Source of the DNA: Geoalkalibacter sp.
GTDB lineage: Bacteria > Desulfobacterota > Desulfuromonadia > Desulfuromonadales > Geoalkalibacteraceae
Length of the DNA stretch: 54,248 nt
NCBI RefSeq assembly: GCF_030605225.1
Contig: NZ_JAUWAV010000029.1
Location: 1 to 54,248, forward strand
Direction of reading: 5' to 3'
Position numbers and translations under genes: made by a program. The notes beneath the pieces are model-generated. The model was given only the letters and a program-made list of their open reading frames with translations, had not been told where the DNA came from and made no database searches. Positions 8,815 through 17,118 of the stretch are shown here, piece by piece. Within the stretch, counting starts at the first letter, position 1; each line of letters begins with the position of its first letter.

Positions 8815-11800
8815 TCAATGGGTCACTTCGCGCAACGGGCCTTCGGTTTCCTCTTCCTCGCGAAAAATGCTCTCCAGGCTCACCAGATTGCGCCCCTCGG
8901 CCTGTTCCACATAGCGGCGCACGATCTCGACGCGCTTGCGCAGAAAGGCTTCCGCCTTGCGCCGCAGGGCGGCCTCGCGCAGATCGATCTTCGTGCGCCA
9001 GGCCGAGACCAGCTCCCCCTGCCCTTCGCGCAGATCAAGATCAAGGCGCTGCCTGAGAAAATCACAGAGCTCACGGTTATCTTCCTCACCGAAATAAAAC
9101 ACCTCGGGCACCAGCGCCGAGAAACTGCGCACGCCGCGAATGTCGCGCCCCTCGATGCGGTAGGCTTCGAGCAGTTCGGGCTCGAGATCCTTGTAATTCT
9201 GCATGGGCATGAACATGCGCGGCAGGTATTGCAGCACCTTCTCGGCCTTCTTGCGATGGCCGCCGATGATCACCGAGGCGCCCACCTCGCCCTGCTGCGC
9301 TCCCTTGATCCAGGGCGCTCCGGTGATGCCGAAATCATTGAGCACCGGCACGAACAGCAGGGTGGAGAGGGTGTTGATGGCCAGGGCGAAGCCCGCCGAG
9401 GGCCCGCCCACGCTGTAGGAGGCCGAAAGCAGTTGATGGTGCAGGCTGTAGCCGTCGAGGTATTCGCCGAGCAGCCGCGCGACGTTGATGTCCGGACACA
9501 GGGACTGCAGATAGTTTTCCACCAGGGTCAGGGCCTCGCGGGCGCTCTGGTGCGTCATCTGCACCGCCATTTCCAGTTCGGCGCCGCCCGGCGCCGAGGT
9601 GCTCACCGCGCCGGTCACCACGATCTTTTCGGGGAAGACGCGATACACCAGGCTTGAGGCGATGGGCAGCAGCACGCCGCTGGTGTCGTTGGCCCCCACG
9701 CCGACGACGAAGCCGACCTGGGGCTCGCGGGAGAGTTCCGTTTCGAGAAACTCATCGAGCTGCTGCTTGCCCTTGCGCATGGGGCTGGCCGCGAGTTGAT
9801 GGCGGGCGGCCTGCAGGTGCCAGCGGGTGATGGGAAACAGCCCGGCCTCGTTGATGCGGCGCAGATGGGCGGCCACCTCGTCGAGGTTCTCCAGCAGCCC
9901 GTCCTCGCTCTGCCGCACCCGATGCATGAGGGTCTGCTCGGCGCCGGCGCCGTCGAGAAGCCCCTGCAGAATCTTGAAGTTGAAGCGCACGAAACGCGCC
10001 CGCTCCTCGGCCGTTCCCTGCAGGGCGCCCATCAGCTTGCCCAGCACCTCGACCTCGGTGGCGCGCAGGCTGCGCACCTTCTCCGCGAAGGCGGTGAAAT
10101 CGGCCGGAGTCTCGCACAGACCGCGCGCCACCCGCACCACCTCGTCCATGGACAGGGCGTTTTCCAGGGGGATGTCGCGCAGTTCCTTGCGGATGATGCC
10201 CAGGGCGTCCTCATCGCGCATGTGGCCGGTGACGTTGAGCACCTTGAGGCGCTTGGAGCGGATCAGGGCCGGATCGAGGATGTCCAGGCGGTTGGTGGTG
10301 AGCACCGTGAACACCCGGTTGAGGGGCGATTCGCCGTCGATGATGGAGAGAAACTTGTTGGTCACCTTGTCGTAGGGGCTGCCCCCCTGGGGCGAGCGGC
10401 GCGGCGCCACGGCGTCGCCCTCGTCGAAGAAGACCATGGCGGGCGAGAGCATCTTGGCGATGTCGTAGACCCGCTCCAGGTTCTCGACCATGCCGTCCAG
10501 GGGGTTGATGGGGTCGCTGAGGTCGTTGAGATTGACCACCAGATCCTGCACGTCGCGATTGTCGCCGAGCCAGGCGCGCACCATGAAGGTCTTGCCCGAC
10601 CCCGGCGGGCCGGTGAGCACCAGGCCCTTTTCCTCGCTGACGTTGTAGTAGAGGCAGTTGTTGGCCATCTCGGAGAACTCGTTCTTGATGGCGCCGATGT
10701 ACTCCTTCCAGGGCACGCCGCGATCCATCTGCCCCACCACCTTGTTGTACAGATTGCCGTAGACGTTGCGCGCCACGGACTTGAGGGCGTCGCGCACCAG
10801 CAGCGAATCATCGAGGTATTCGGCGTGGAAATCGCCCTTGAGGCCGATGATGGAATCAATCAGGCGCCGCACGTAGGCCGGGGTGATGCGCAGGCTGCGC
10901 TCGCGGAAAATGGGCGGCAGCTTGCGCACCGTGCGCTCGAGCACCGCCTCGCTCAGGCAACGCTCGCCGCCGCCTTCGCCGAAGGTGAAATTCTTGCGGC
11001 GCAGCTCCATGCGCACCACCTCGCGCAGGTTGCTCGGCTCATCCCAGAATTCGTTCACGTCGATCACCAGGCCGCGCTCGACGATGCGCCGGTAGATGGC
11101 CGGGTCGAACTGCTCGGGCTGGTCGGTGGTGGCGATGAGCAGACAGTCGCGTCGCCCGTAGACGATTTCGTCGATAATGATGTTGGCCGCATCCACCAGG
11201 GTCGCCTGCTGCCCCTTGACGGTGCTCATCTGATCGGGCCGGCCGAAGGCCGAATGGGCTTCCTCGAGATGGCGGATGCAGGTGCGGCGCGGATCGCCCA
11301 TGGCCTTGCGCAGGTAGTTGCCGGGCTCGCCCGCCCAGGCGGTCTGATAGTCGTTGGGCGTGACCATGGCGTAATCCACCAGCACGCCCTCCTCGTGCAG
11401 GCTGGAGAGGGCCTGGCTGATGCGCTCGCGGAAAAAATACTTGATGAGGGGCAGGCGCGAGAGCAGGCGCAGCTGCTCGACCTTGCGCCGTCGCTCGATG
11501 CGCGCCGCCAGATCGGGATCCACGTCCATGAGGCTGCGCCAGAAGGGCTGCTCGGCCATGACCTCTTCCTTTTTCGCCACGAGGTCGACCTTGGGCCGCA
11601 CTTCCGAGGAAAAAATCGCCTCCTCCACCGCCTGCTTCACGGTGGCGCTCTTGCCGCTGCCCGAGGAGCCGATCACCAGCACCAGGGGCGCGCGCGGCAC
11701 CTTGGGGTCTTCGGTGTATTCCTTGAGGATATGGGCGCGGTAGATCTTGTTGAAGGTGTCGAGAAACGCCTGGGGCACGAAGATGTCCGAGGTCTGCTTC

Positions 11801-12156
11801 TCCAGCAGATACTTGAGATAGTGGTAATCGTGCCAGTCGAGCTCGCGGGAGAGAATCCGGTTCCAGGCGGCCGCCGCATCGCCCGAACCGGCCAGTTCGA
11901 AGCGATGGCGCAGATCGCTCAGCAGCTCGGGATCGCGCAGGTTCTGGAAACTGCGCTCGCCGGGCTTGAGGGTGCGGCGCAGCCAGGCGCGCAGCAGATC
12001 GATGGGTCCGCGCGAGGGGTAATACTGGCGCAGGCGGCGCAGCACGAACAGCCGGGTTTCAAAACCCCAGCCGTCGACCAGCGCTTCAATCTGCCTTATC
12101 CGCTTCTCGGAGAGCCGGACGTAGACCGGGCTGCGGGTTTTGCGCGGTTTGGCCAT
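8815..12156 (-). CDS. Double-AAA ATPase with C-terminal Lon-like protease domain
   Basis: This 1113-residue protein has an N-terminal region (1-150), a first P-loop GSSGSGKS ending at Lys169, and a second P-loop GPPGSGKT ending near residue 523 with Walker B VFFDEGDA about 60 residues later. A C-terminal region from about 800 resembles the Lon protease fold. GGPSAG places a Ser at 920, and IIGGHRKKAEK places Lys at 970. This matches the Ser-Lys dyad of Lon in context and nearly in spacing (50 versus 43 residues). It is therefore likely an ATP-driven peptidase with two motor domains. No membrane segment is seen. Its start overlaps the upstream SPFH gene by 71 bases, so the products probably work together, as HflKC does with FtsH. 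I know no named family with this order. Confidence 0.75.
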   Translation of the reverse strand: MAKPRKTRSPVYVRLSEKRIRQIEALVDGWGFETRLFVLRRLRQYYPSRGPIDLLRAWLRRTLKPGERSFQNLRDPELLSDLRHRFELAGSGDAAAAWNRILSRELDWHDYHYLKYLLEKQTSDIFVPQAFLDTFNKIYRAHILKEYTEDPKVPRAPLVLVIGSSGSGKSATVKQAVEEAIFSSEVRPKVDLVAKKEEVMAEQPFWRSLMDVDPDLAARIERRRKVEQLRLLSRLPLIKYFFRERISQALSSLHEEGVLVDYAMVTPNDYQTAWAGEPGNYLRKAMGDPRRTCIRHLEEAHSAFGRPDQMSTVKGQQATLVDAANIIIDEIVYGRRDCLLIATTDQPEQFDPAIYRRIVERGLVIDVNEFWDEPSNLREVVRMELRRKNFTFGEGGGERCLSEAVLERTVRKLPPIFRERSLRITPAYVRRLIDSIIGLKGDFHAEYLDDSLLVRDALKSVARNVYGNLYNKVVGQMDRGVPWKEYIGAIKNEFSEMANNCLYYNVSEEKGLVLTGPPGSGKTFMVRAWLGDNRDVQDLVVNLNDLSDPINPLDGMVENLERVYDIAKMLSPAMVFFDEGDAVAPRRSPQGGSPYDKVTNKFLSIIDGESPLNRVFTVLTTNRLDILDPALIRSKRLKVLNVTGHMRDEDALGIIRKELRDIPLENALSMDEVVRVARGLCETPADFTAFAEKVRSLRATEVEVLGKLMGALQGTAEERARFVRFNFKILQGLLDGAGAEQTLMHRVRQSEDGLLENLDEVAAHLRRINEAGLFPITRWHLQAARHQLAASPMRKGKQQLDEFLETELSREPQVGFVVGVGANDTSGVLLPIASSLVYRVFPEKIVVTGAVSTSAPGGAELEMAVQMTHQSAREALTLVENYLQSLCPDINVARLLGEYLDGYSLHHQLLSASYSVGGPSAGFALAINTLSTLLFVPVLNDFGITGAPWIKGAQQGEVGASVIIGGHRKKAEKVLQYLPRMFMPMQNYKDLEPELLEAYRIEGRDIRGVRSFSALVPEVFYFGEEDNRELCDFLRQRLDLDLREGQGELVSAWRTKIDLREAALRRKAEAFLRKRVEIVRRYVEQAEGRNLVSLESIFREEEETEGPLREVTH

Positions 12157-13102
12157 CCTCGGTTGCCTCTCTGCGGGTCGGCGACGGGCCGAAGGGCGGC
12201 GCCGGCAGCGCCACGGGCGGCGTGCCGGAGCTGTTGTTCAGCACGAAGGTGTTCTGCCCCTGGGGGTTTTTCTCGTAGGCCGTCGCCCACTTTTGCTGGT
12301 TGAGAAACTCGAACAGATAGGGATCGCTGGCCGGGCCCAGGCCCAGGGCCTCGCGGAATTCGCGGATGGAATCGCTGTAGGCGGCATAGAGGGTGCGGGT
12401 GCGGCTCGCCTCCAGGGCGGCGGCGTAGTTTTCCGCCTCGGCGATGAGCTCGCGGCGCTTCTTCTCCTCGCTCGCCTCGGCGAGCCGATCGCCGAACCGA
12501 GTGTCGCGCAGCACGAAGGACACCACCTCGATGCCGTATTTGCTCTCCAGATTGGGTCCGCCGACGTTGATGGGGCGGTTCTTGAGCGCCTCGAAGATGA
12601 TGTCCTTGATCTCCTCGCGCTCGGAAATCAAGGCATCCACCGACTTGCTCTGCATCACATCCTTGACGATGCCGTCGAAATCGGCCTGCAGCAGCACCAG
12701 GGGCTGGCGGTTCTCGATGCCCCAGCGCTCCAGATCGCTGATGCGGTAGGTCATCATGGCGCTGGTCCACAAGGCCACGTTGCCCAGGGACATGATGCGC
12801 TGCGGTTCCTGCTGGCCGCCGAGGAACAACTGCTGGTTCATGAGCGGCACTTCCAGCTCGATGCGCGTGAACAGCGGCAGGCGCGCATGCCAGCCGACCT
12901 CCTCCACCACCTTGCGCTCGCCGCCCAAAGCCTCAAGGATCACCGCGTAATTGCGCCGCACCTTGTAGATGGTCTTGGTGGCGTAGACCATGGCCACCGT
13001 GGTGTAGAGCAGCGCGCCGATGAGCAGCAGCAGGATGGCTTTCTTGATCAGCCCCCGCACCCGGGCCCGTTGCAGGAAGCTGTAGGTCTGGGCTGGTTCC
13101 AC
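12086..13102 (-). CDS. SPFH/Band 7 (prohibitin-HflK-like) membrane protein
   Basis: The 338-residue protein has a basic N-terminus, one membrane helix (about residues 20-45, LLLLIGALLYTTVAMVYA) and then an SPFH domain. That domain has the typical EEVGWHARLPLFTRIELEVPL start, the TYRISDLERWG segment and the FVLRDTRFGDRLAEASEEKKRRELIAEAENYAA helix. The tail is proline-rich. SPFH proteins form ring or cage assemblies that control membrane proteases. The start is set at GTG 13102 because GGAGGT lies five bases upstream and the membrane helix follows properly; a longer frame starts with TTG at 13171 without a site. It overlaps and precedes the AAA-Lon-like gene. Confidence 0.85.
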   Translation of the reverse strand: MEPAQTYSFLQRARVRGLIKKAILLLLIGALLYTTVAMVYATKTIYKVRRNYAVILEALGGERKVVEEVGWHARLPLFTRIELEVPLMNQQLFLGGQQEPQRIMSLGNVALWTSAMMTYRISDLERWGIENRQPLVLLQADFDGIVKDVMQSKSVDALISEREEIKDIIFEALKNRPINVGGPNLESKYGIEVVSFVLRDTRFGDRLAEASEEKKRRELIAEAENYAAALEASRTRTLYAAYSDSIREFREALGLGPASDPYLFEFLNQQKWATAYEKNPQGQNTFVLNNSSGTPPVALPAPPFGPSPTRREATEDGQTAQNPQPGLRPALREADKAD

Positions 13103-13241
13103 GGCATACCTCCGGGTCTTCGGCGCGACCCCCCGCGCCGGAACTCTGGCGAAACTCCGTTTAACGCTCAAGCATCAGGGTCGAAGGCCTCATTATTGCC
13201 CCGCGCAGGATCAATGTCAAACAATGTTTCCATTTGCGCGA

Positions 13242-13270
13242 TTGCCTGACCTCGGTGCCTGTGCTAGGTT
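13242..13270 (+). promoter_or_regulatory. Possible promoter of the DUF362 gene
   Basis: TTGCCT at 13242-13247 and TAGGTT at 13265-13270 are 17 bases apart and precede the DUF362 start by 70 bases. The match to consensus is moderate (four of six in each box), so this is a candidate only. Confidence 0.4.
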
Positions 13271-13340
13271 CATCCATTGTACCATCCAGGATGCGCCCCG
13301 ACAGCTATGTCCCCGCAAATAGACGCAAGGAGGAGCCTTT

Positions 13341-14453
13341 ATGCCCGCCCGGGTCTTTTTCACCGATCTTCGCGCCGGCCATCGCCGCAATCTCCACGAC
13401 AAACTCGAACAGCTCGCCCGCCTTGCCGGGATTGAAACACTGGTTGCCCGCGGCGATCTGACCGCCGTCAAGCTGCACTTCGGCGAAAAAGGCGGCCATG
13501 CCTATATCCGTCCGACCTTCGTGCGACGCATCGTCGATCTCCTCAAGAAACAGGGCGCCAAGCCCTTTCTCACCGATTCCTGCACCCTCTATCCGGGCCA
13601 GCGCAAGGAAGCGGTCTCGGCGCTGACCTGCGGCATCGAGAACGGCTTTGCCTACGCCGTGGCGGGCGCGCCCCTCATTCTGTGCGACGGACTGCGCGGC
13701 CAGTCGGCGCGGCGCGTGCCCGTCGCGGGAGAACTGCTGCGCAGCGTCGACATCGGTCAGGAGATCCTCGAAGCCGACAACCTCGTCACCCTCAGCCACT
13801 TCAAATGCCACGAACTCACCGGCTTCGGCGGCGCCTTGAAGAATCTCGGCATGGGCTGCTCCAGCCGCGCCGGAAAGCTCGAACAGCACTCCAACGTCGC
13901 GCCCGAGGTCGCCGCGCAGTTCTGCACCGCCTGCGCCGACTGCTTCAAATCCTGCGCCCACGGCGCCATTGCCTTCATCAAGGGCAAGGCGCGCATCGAT
14001 CCCAGCCTGTGCGTGGGCTGCGGGCGCTGCATCGCGGTGTGCGAGGAGCAGGCGATCAAGATCCAGTGGAACGAGGAAGCGCCCAAGGTCATGAAAAAAA
14101 TGGCCGAATACGCCAAGGGCGCCCTGCACGGCAAGGAGGGGCGCGCGCTCTTCATCAACTTCGTCACCCAGATCAGTCCCCAGTGCGACTGCTACGGCCA
14201 CACCGACGCGCCCATCGTCGCCGATCTGGGCATCCTGGCGTCAACGGATCCCGTGGCCGTCGACCAAGCCTGCGCCGATCTGGTCAACGCCGCGCCCGGC
14301 CTGCCCGGTACCGCCCTGCAGAGCGGGCATGAACCGGGCGGCGACAAGTTTCGCGGCGTGCACCCCGAGATCGACTGGGAGATCACCCTGGAGCACGCCG
14401 AAAAAATCGGCCTGGGGACCAGGAGCTATGAACTGGTGAAGATCGAGGAGTGA
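13341..14453 (+). CDS. DUF362 protein with two [4Fe-4S] ferredoxin motifs
   Basis: The 370-residue protein combines a DUF362 fold (KLHFGEKGGHAYIRP near 44-58, LTDSCTLYPGQR near 78-88, LSHFKCHELTGFGGALKNLGMGC at 151-173) with a bacterial ferredoxin insert. The insert's cysteines are 195, 198, 201, 205 and 224, 227, 230, 234, enough for two [4Fe-4S] clusters. DUF362 proteins occur widely in anaerobes and are presumed to act in electron transfer or cofactor-linked redox reactions; the substrate is unknown. There is no signal peptide, so it is cytoplasmic. The ATG at 13341 is preceded by AAGGAGG. It is monocistronic, convergent with the HNH gene six bases downstream. Confidence 0.88.
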   Translation: MPARVFFTDLRAGHRRNLHDKLEQLARLAGIETLVARGDLTAVKLHFGEKGGHAYIRPTFVRRIVDLLKKQGAKPFLTDSCTLYPGQRKEAVSALTCGIENGFAYAVAGAPLILCDGLRGQSARRVPVAGELLRSVDIGQEILEADNLVTLSHFKCHELTGFGGALKNLGMGCSSRAGKLEQHSNVAPEVAAQFCTACADCFKSCAHGAIAFIKGKARIDPSLCVGCGRCIAVCEEQAIKIQWNEEAPKVMKKMAEYAKGALHGKEGRALFINFVTQISPQCDCYGHTDAPIVADLGILASTDPVAVDQACADLVNAAPGLPGTALQSGHEPGGDKFRGVHPEIDWEITLEHAEKIGLGTRSYELVKIEE

Positions 14454-14459
14454 GGGGCG

Positions 14460-14789
14460 CTACTTCTTGCCGCTGAGGTAATCGCCGAGCAGGCTGCGGC
14501 TGTGCTCGTCGTCGTGGCAGTAGGCGCAGAGATTTTCCCAGTTGCTGCCGTTGGGGGGGTTGTTGTGGTGATTGCCGTCCTTGTGGTGGACGGTGAGCAG
14601 ATGCAGGGTGTCGCGCTCGAATTCGCGGCCGCATTTGGCGCAGATCCAGCCGTGCAGCTTCAGGGATTTCTCGCGGTAGGTCTCGCGGCTCTCCTCCTCG
14701 CCGCGCATGCGGCGCACCAGGGCGTCGATTTCTTCCTGACTCTTGCGCGGCACCGCGCGGGGCTGGCCGGGGCGTGGACGTCGGTTCAT
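14460..14789 (-). CDS. YajD-like HNH nuclease
   Basis: The 109-residue protein has a basic N-terminus and a compact HNH domain. CAKCG is near residue 50, VHHKDGNHHNNPPNG is in the middle, and LCAYCHDDEH is near the C-terminus. Two CxxC pairs bind structural zinc, while the HH and later His/Asn residues match the catalytic beta-beta-alpha metal finger. It resembles YajD-family nucleases, whose cellular role is unclear. A GGAG-type site is seen just before the ATG (GAAGGAGCCCACCC, read on this strand). It is convergent with the DUF362 gene. Immediately upstream lies the first copy of a 106-bp repeat. Confidence 0.82.
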   Translation of the reverse strand: MNRRPRPGQPRAVPRKSQEEIDALVRRMRGEEESRETYREKSLKLHGWICAKCGREFERDTLHLLTVHHKDGNHHNNPPNGSNWENLCAYCHDDEHSRSLLGDYLSGKK

Positions 14790-14815
14790 GGGTGGGCTCC
14801 TTCTGGCAAACCTAC

Positions 14816-14921
14816 AATCATGGGACGCAGATCAAATCTAAAAAGACAGGATCGAGGCGGATTAGGCTCTTAAATCCGCCCTTATCGCGTATAATCGCGT
14901 CCTCATGCCTTTGACTCTACC
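14816..14921. repeat. Direct repeat copy A flanking the toxin-antitoxin pair
   Basis: About 106 bases are repeated at 15705-15810 with roughly 85% identity and no length change by eye. Shared blocks include AATCATGGGACGC, CGGATTAGGCTCTTAAATC and CATGCCTTTGACT. The right end runs into the last codons of the vapC-like gene. This copy has lost part of the terminal symmetry that is perfect in copy B. Confidence 0.85.
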
Positions 14922-15318
14922 TCGCCGGCACAAGCTCCGTCACGACCTGGGGCACATTGAGAAAATGGCCGTCGCCCGTAATCAAGATCAAACCGTGCTG
15001 CATGGCACAGGCCGCTATCCATAGATCATTGGTGGGGATGGGCATCCCCCGCCGCCGCAGATAATCTTGAATTACCGCGTAGCGCTCGGCGGTTTCATCA
15101 TCCACGGACAGAATCCCAACGCGCGGCACCGCAAGAAAATCCTCAAGGATTTGGCGATTGCGTTGCTCCTGACGGCCCTTCTTGAATCCGGCGAGCAATT
15201 CGCCGATCATCACAACCGGCACGAAAACCTCGTCGGCCGCATCAAGAAGCTTTGCGACCTCAGCCCCCCCGCGCATAAGAAGAGAATAGGCCGAGGTATC
15301 CAACAATACCCGCTTCAT
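14917..15318 (-). CDS. PIN-domain toxin (VapC-like ribonuclease)
   Basis: The 133-residue PIN domain has the four acidic residues expected for the metal site: Asp7 in LLDTS, Glu40 in MIGELLAGF, Asp98 in TNDLWIAA and Asp116 in ITGDGHF. VapC toxins cut tRNA or rRNA when freed from their antitoxin. The start codon overlaps the antitoxin stop by four bases (ATGA), the usual translational coupling of such pairs. The product ends in VVTELVPAR, encoded partly by the flanking repeat, so the repeat may have trimmed or replaced the original 3' end. Target RNA is unknown. Confidence 0.9.
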   Translation of the reverse strand: MKRVLLDTSAYSLLMRGGAEVAKLLDAADEVFVPVVMIGELLAGFKKGRQEQRNRQILEDFLAVPRVGILSVDDETAERYAVIQDYLRRRGMPIPTNDLWIAACAMQHGLILITGDGHFLNVPQVVTELVPAR

Positions 15319-15584
15319 GACCAGAGCTCATCGTCAATTTGGCGCTGTTCCGCCAAGGCCTCATCAAAAGCATCGCCCTGGGCGTCGTCCCACAGACCAA
15401 CAAATACGCTGAATTCACTTTTTGCCTTGGGACGCCTTCTACGGGTCGCTTGCGCCTGCTGGTCGGCCCCCCTGCGCAACAGCGAGACCAGCGCCTTGTT
15501 TAGGCTGATCCCTTTGTTCCGCGCCTCCTCACGTGCCGCAGCCTCGACATCATCGGGGATCCCCCGCAAGGTAACCTGTCGCAT
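15315..15584 (-). CDS. Ribbon-helix-helix antitoxin (FitA/VapB-like)
   Basis: This 89-residue protein starts with a ribbon-helix-helix DNA-binding segment (MRQVTLRGIPDDVEAAAREE then KGISLNKALVSLLRRG, residues 1-40). A basic linker follows, then an acidic-aromatic C-terminal segment (FVGLWDDAQGDAFDEALAEQ) that should block the toxin active site. It pairs with the overlapping PIN toxin. A perfect 7-bp inverted repeat lies upstream, the expected autoregulatory operator. AAGGAG precedes the ATG at 15584. Confidence 0.88.
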   Translation of the reverse strand: MRQVTLRGIPDDVEAAAREEARNKGISLNKALVSLLRRGADQQAQATRRRRPKAKSEFSVFVGLWDDAQGDAFDEALAEQRQIDDELWS

Positions 15585-15596
15585 ACGCCTTGCTCC

Positions 15597-15633
15597 TTTC
15601 GCGAGTCATGATGACTCATTTTGCCTCGCGAAA
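15597..15633. promoter_or_regulatory. Nested palindromes upstream of the antitoxin gene
   Basis: GAGTCAT-G-ATGACTC at 15603-15617 is a perfect 7-bp inverted repeat. It overlaps an outer pair TTTCGCGAG (15597-15605) and CTCGCGAAA (15625-15633). Ribbon-helix-helix antitoxins bind such sites with their toxin to repress the operon, so this is the likely operator, 13-50 bases upstream of the start codon. Confidence 0.65.
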
Positions 15634-15704
15634 GCCCCGGCGTCAACCCTGTCGACCCCTCTGCGCTTTTTCCACTAACAGCCTAACACCTGCCGCCCCA
15701 AAAA

Positions 15705-15810
15705 AATCATGGGACGCGGATCACATCTGAAAAGGCAGGATCAAGACGGATTAGGCTCTTAAATCTGCGTTTATCCTGTAAATCCGCGTCCCCATGCCTT
15801 TGACTTTACC
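15705..15810. repeat. Direct repeat copy B with terminal palindrome
   Basis: This is the second copy of the repeat at 14816-14921. It carries GGACGCGGAT at 15712-15721 and its exact complement ATCCGCGTCC at 15782-15791. Nested inner pairs (GCAGGAT with ATCCTGT, CGGATT with AAATCTG) let the RNA or single strand fold into one long imperfect hairpin. Its right end overlaps the ResB stop codon. The form suggests a REP-like or miniature mobile repeat; no encoded protein is present. Confidence 0.8.
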
Positions 15811-17017
15811 CGCTCTTCGCCACGTTTTCCACCAACCGCGCGAACATCCTCTCCCCTTCCTCCCCCGAAAAACCGCGAATCGCCGCCAGATGCCAGACGC
15901 CGTCGCGCTGCGTCAGACCGAGGACCCGATAAGGCAGCAGGAATGCGAGCAGCAGACCGAGCATGAGGGTGATGGAGCCCGCCCACACCAGGGGTTTGCC
16001 GGGATCGCGCGAGAACTGGAAACCCGCGTACCAGAAGCCGTAGGCGTCGCGGTCGAAGGCGGTCTGGTAGATGGCGATGCCCTGGTAAACCAGGGGATGG
16101 TTGATGGAAATCTCGTCCTGGGCGACGATCTCGCCGTCTTTCAGCAGCGTCACCCGGCTGCGCGTCTGCTTGAGCACCGGATCGCGAAAGCCGGTGGGCA
16201 TGAACACCACGCCCGCGTCCGTCCCCTCCCAGAAGGTCTTGGCGCCCGCCGAGGCGCGGTATTCGCCCAGGGATTGCGCGCCGCGAAAGAGTTCGAGCAC
16301 AAGGATTCGCAGGTGCGGATCAAAGCTCAGCACGCGCGCGCCGAGCCCGGCTTCGGCGAACTCGATGAACTCGCCCTCGCGGGTGGTCCAAGTGCGCAGC
16401 TCACGGCGGGTCTCGGGTTCGTAGGCGGTGATTCGCAGGTCGATGGGATAATACTCGGCCGTGAAGTCATCGAGGCGAAAGGTGAAGCCGAGTTCTTGAT
16501 CGGCCTGGGTTTTCCAGTCGAAATAGGTCGCCGAGCTGTGATCGACGTAGATGTTGAGGGTGCCGACGAAGCCGAGGCTGGTGCCCAGGGCTCCGGCCAT
16601 GACCGCAAGCACCGACAGATGCACCACCGTCGAACCCCAGCGCCCGGCGCGGCCCTTTTCGGCGAGCAACTGCTCGCCGCACCGGTGCAGGCGATAGCCC
16701 GCCACCCGCAGGGCCGAAATCAGGGATTCGACCTCCAACTCCGCGCCAAGAGCCTGCTCCCGCGCGACGCCGCCCGCCGCAAGACGCTCGCAAAACGCCT
16801 GGCGCTCGTTTCGGTTGCGGCGCAGGGTTTTGAGGGTGCAGGCCGCCATGTTGAGGGCCAAAAGCCCTAAAGCCAGGCGAAACCAGGGGCTCTGGAAATA
16901 GACCTCGTAGCGCCCCGGCGCCGGAACGTTGAAGGTGCCGAACACCGCCGCCAGCGCCAGCCCCAGCAGTAGAAACAGGGTGAGGCGCACGGAGGTGAGA
17001 CGTTCGAAGAGCTTCAT
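15806..17017 (-). CDS. resB: ResB-like cytochrome c biogenesis protein
   Basis: The 403-residue protein has the ResB plan: two N-terminal membrane helices (about 12-30 and 45-62), a third (about 130-152) preceded by the conserved VVHLS histidine, a large extracytoplasmic domain with ITAYEPETRRE and SINHPLVYQGIAIYQTAFD, and a last helix (about 355-375). With ResC/CcsA, ResB delivers heme to periplasmic apocytochromes in System II. No ResC is adjacent, so the partner must be elsewhere. The heavy heme load of the nearby cytochromes makes extra capacity plausible. The ATG at 17017 follows the purine-rich AAGCC-free leader weakly; the first helix supports this start. Confidence 0.85.
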   Translation of the reverse strand: MKLFERLTSVRLTLFLLLGLALAAVFGTFNVPAPGRYEVYFQSPWFRLALGLLALNMAACTLKTLRRNRNERQAFCERLAAGGVAREQALGAELEVESLISALRVAGYRLHRCGEQLLAEKGRAGRWGSTVVHLSVLAVMAGALGTSLGFVGTLNIYVDHSSATYFDWKTQADQELGFTFRLDDFTAEYYPIDLRITAYEPETRRELRTWTTREGEFIEFAEAGLGARVLSFDPHLRILVLELFRGAQSLGEYRASAGAKTFWEGTDAGVVFMPTGFRDPVLKQTRSRVTLLKDGEIVAQDEISINHPLVYQGIAIYQTAFDRDAYGFWYAGFQFSRDPGKPLVWAGSITLMLGLLLAFLLPYRVLGLTQRDGVWHLAAIRGFSGEEGERMFARLVENVAKSG

Positions 17018-17118
17018 GGGACTCCATGGACAAGGCGCGGGCCTTGGGGATTTTTGTCTGGCAGAGCCTGAAGTCTTTATTTATAATGTTTTTTTAATTC
17101 TCTGAACAGGGGGTAATC

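Noticed and set aside
8815-13171. Large plus-strand open frames opposite the protease and SPFH genes
   Set aside because: They lack ribosome sites and family similarity, and follow from high GC content in codon third positions of the minus-strand genes.
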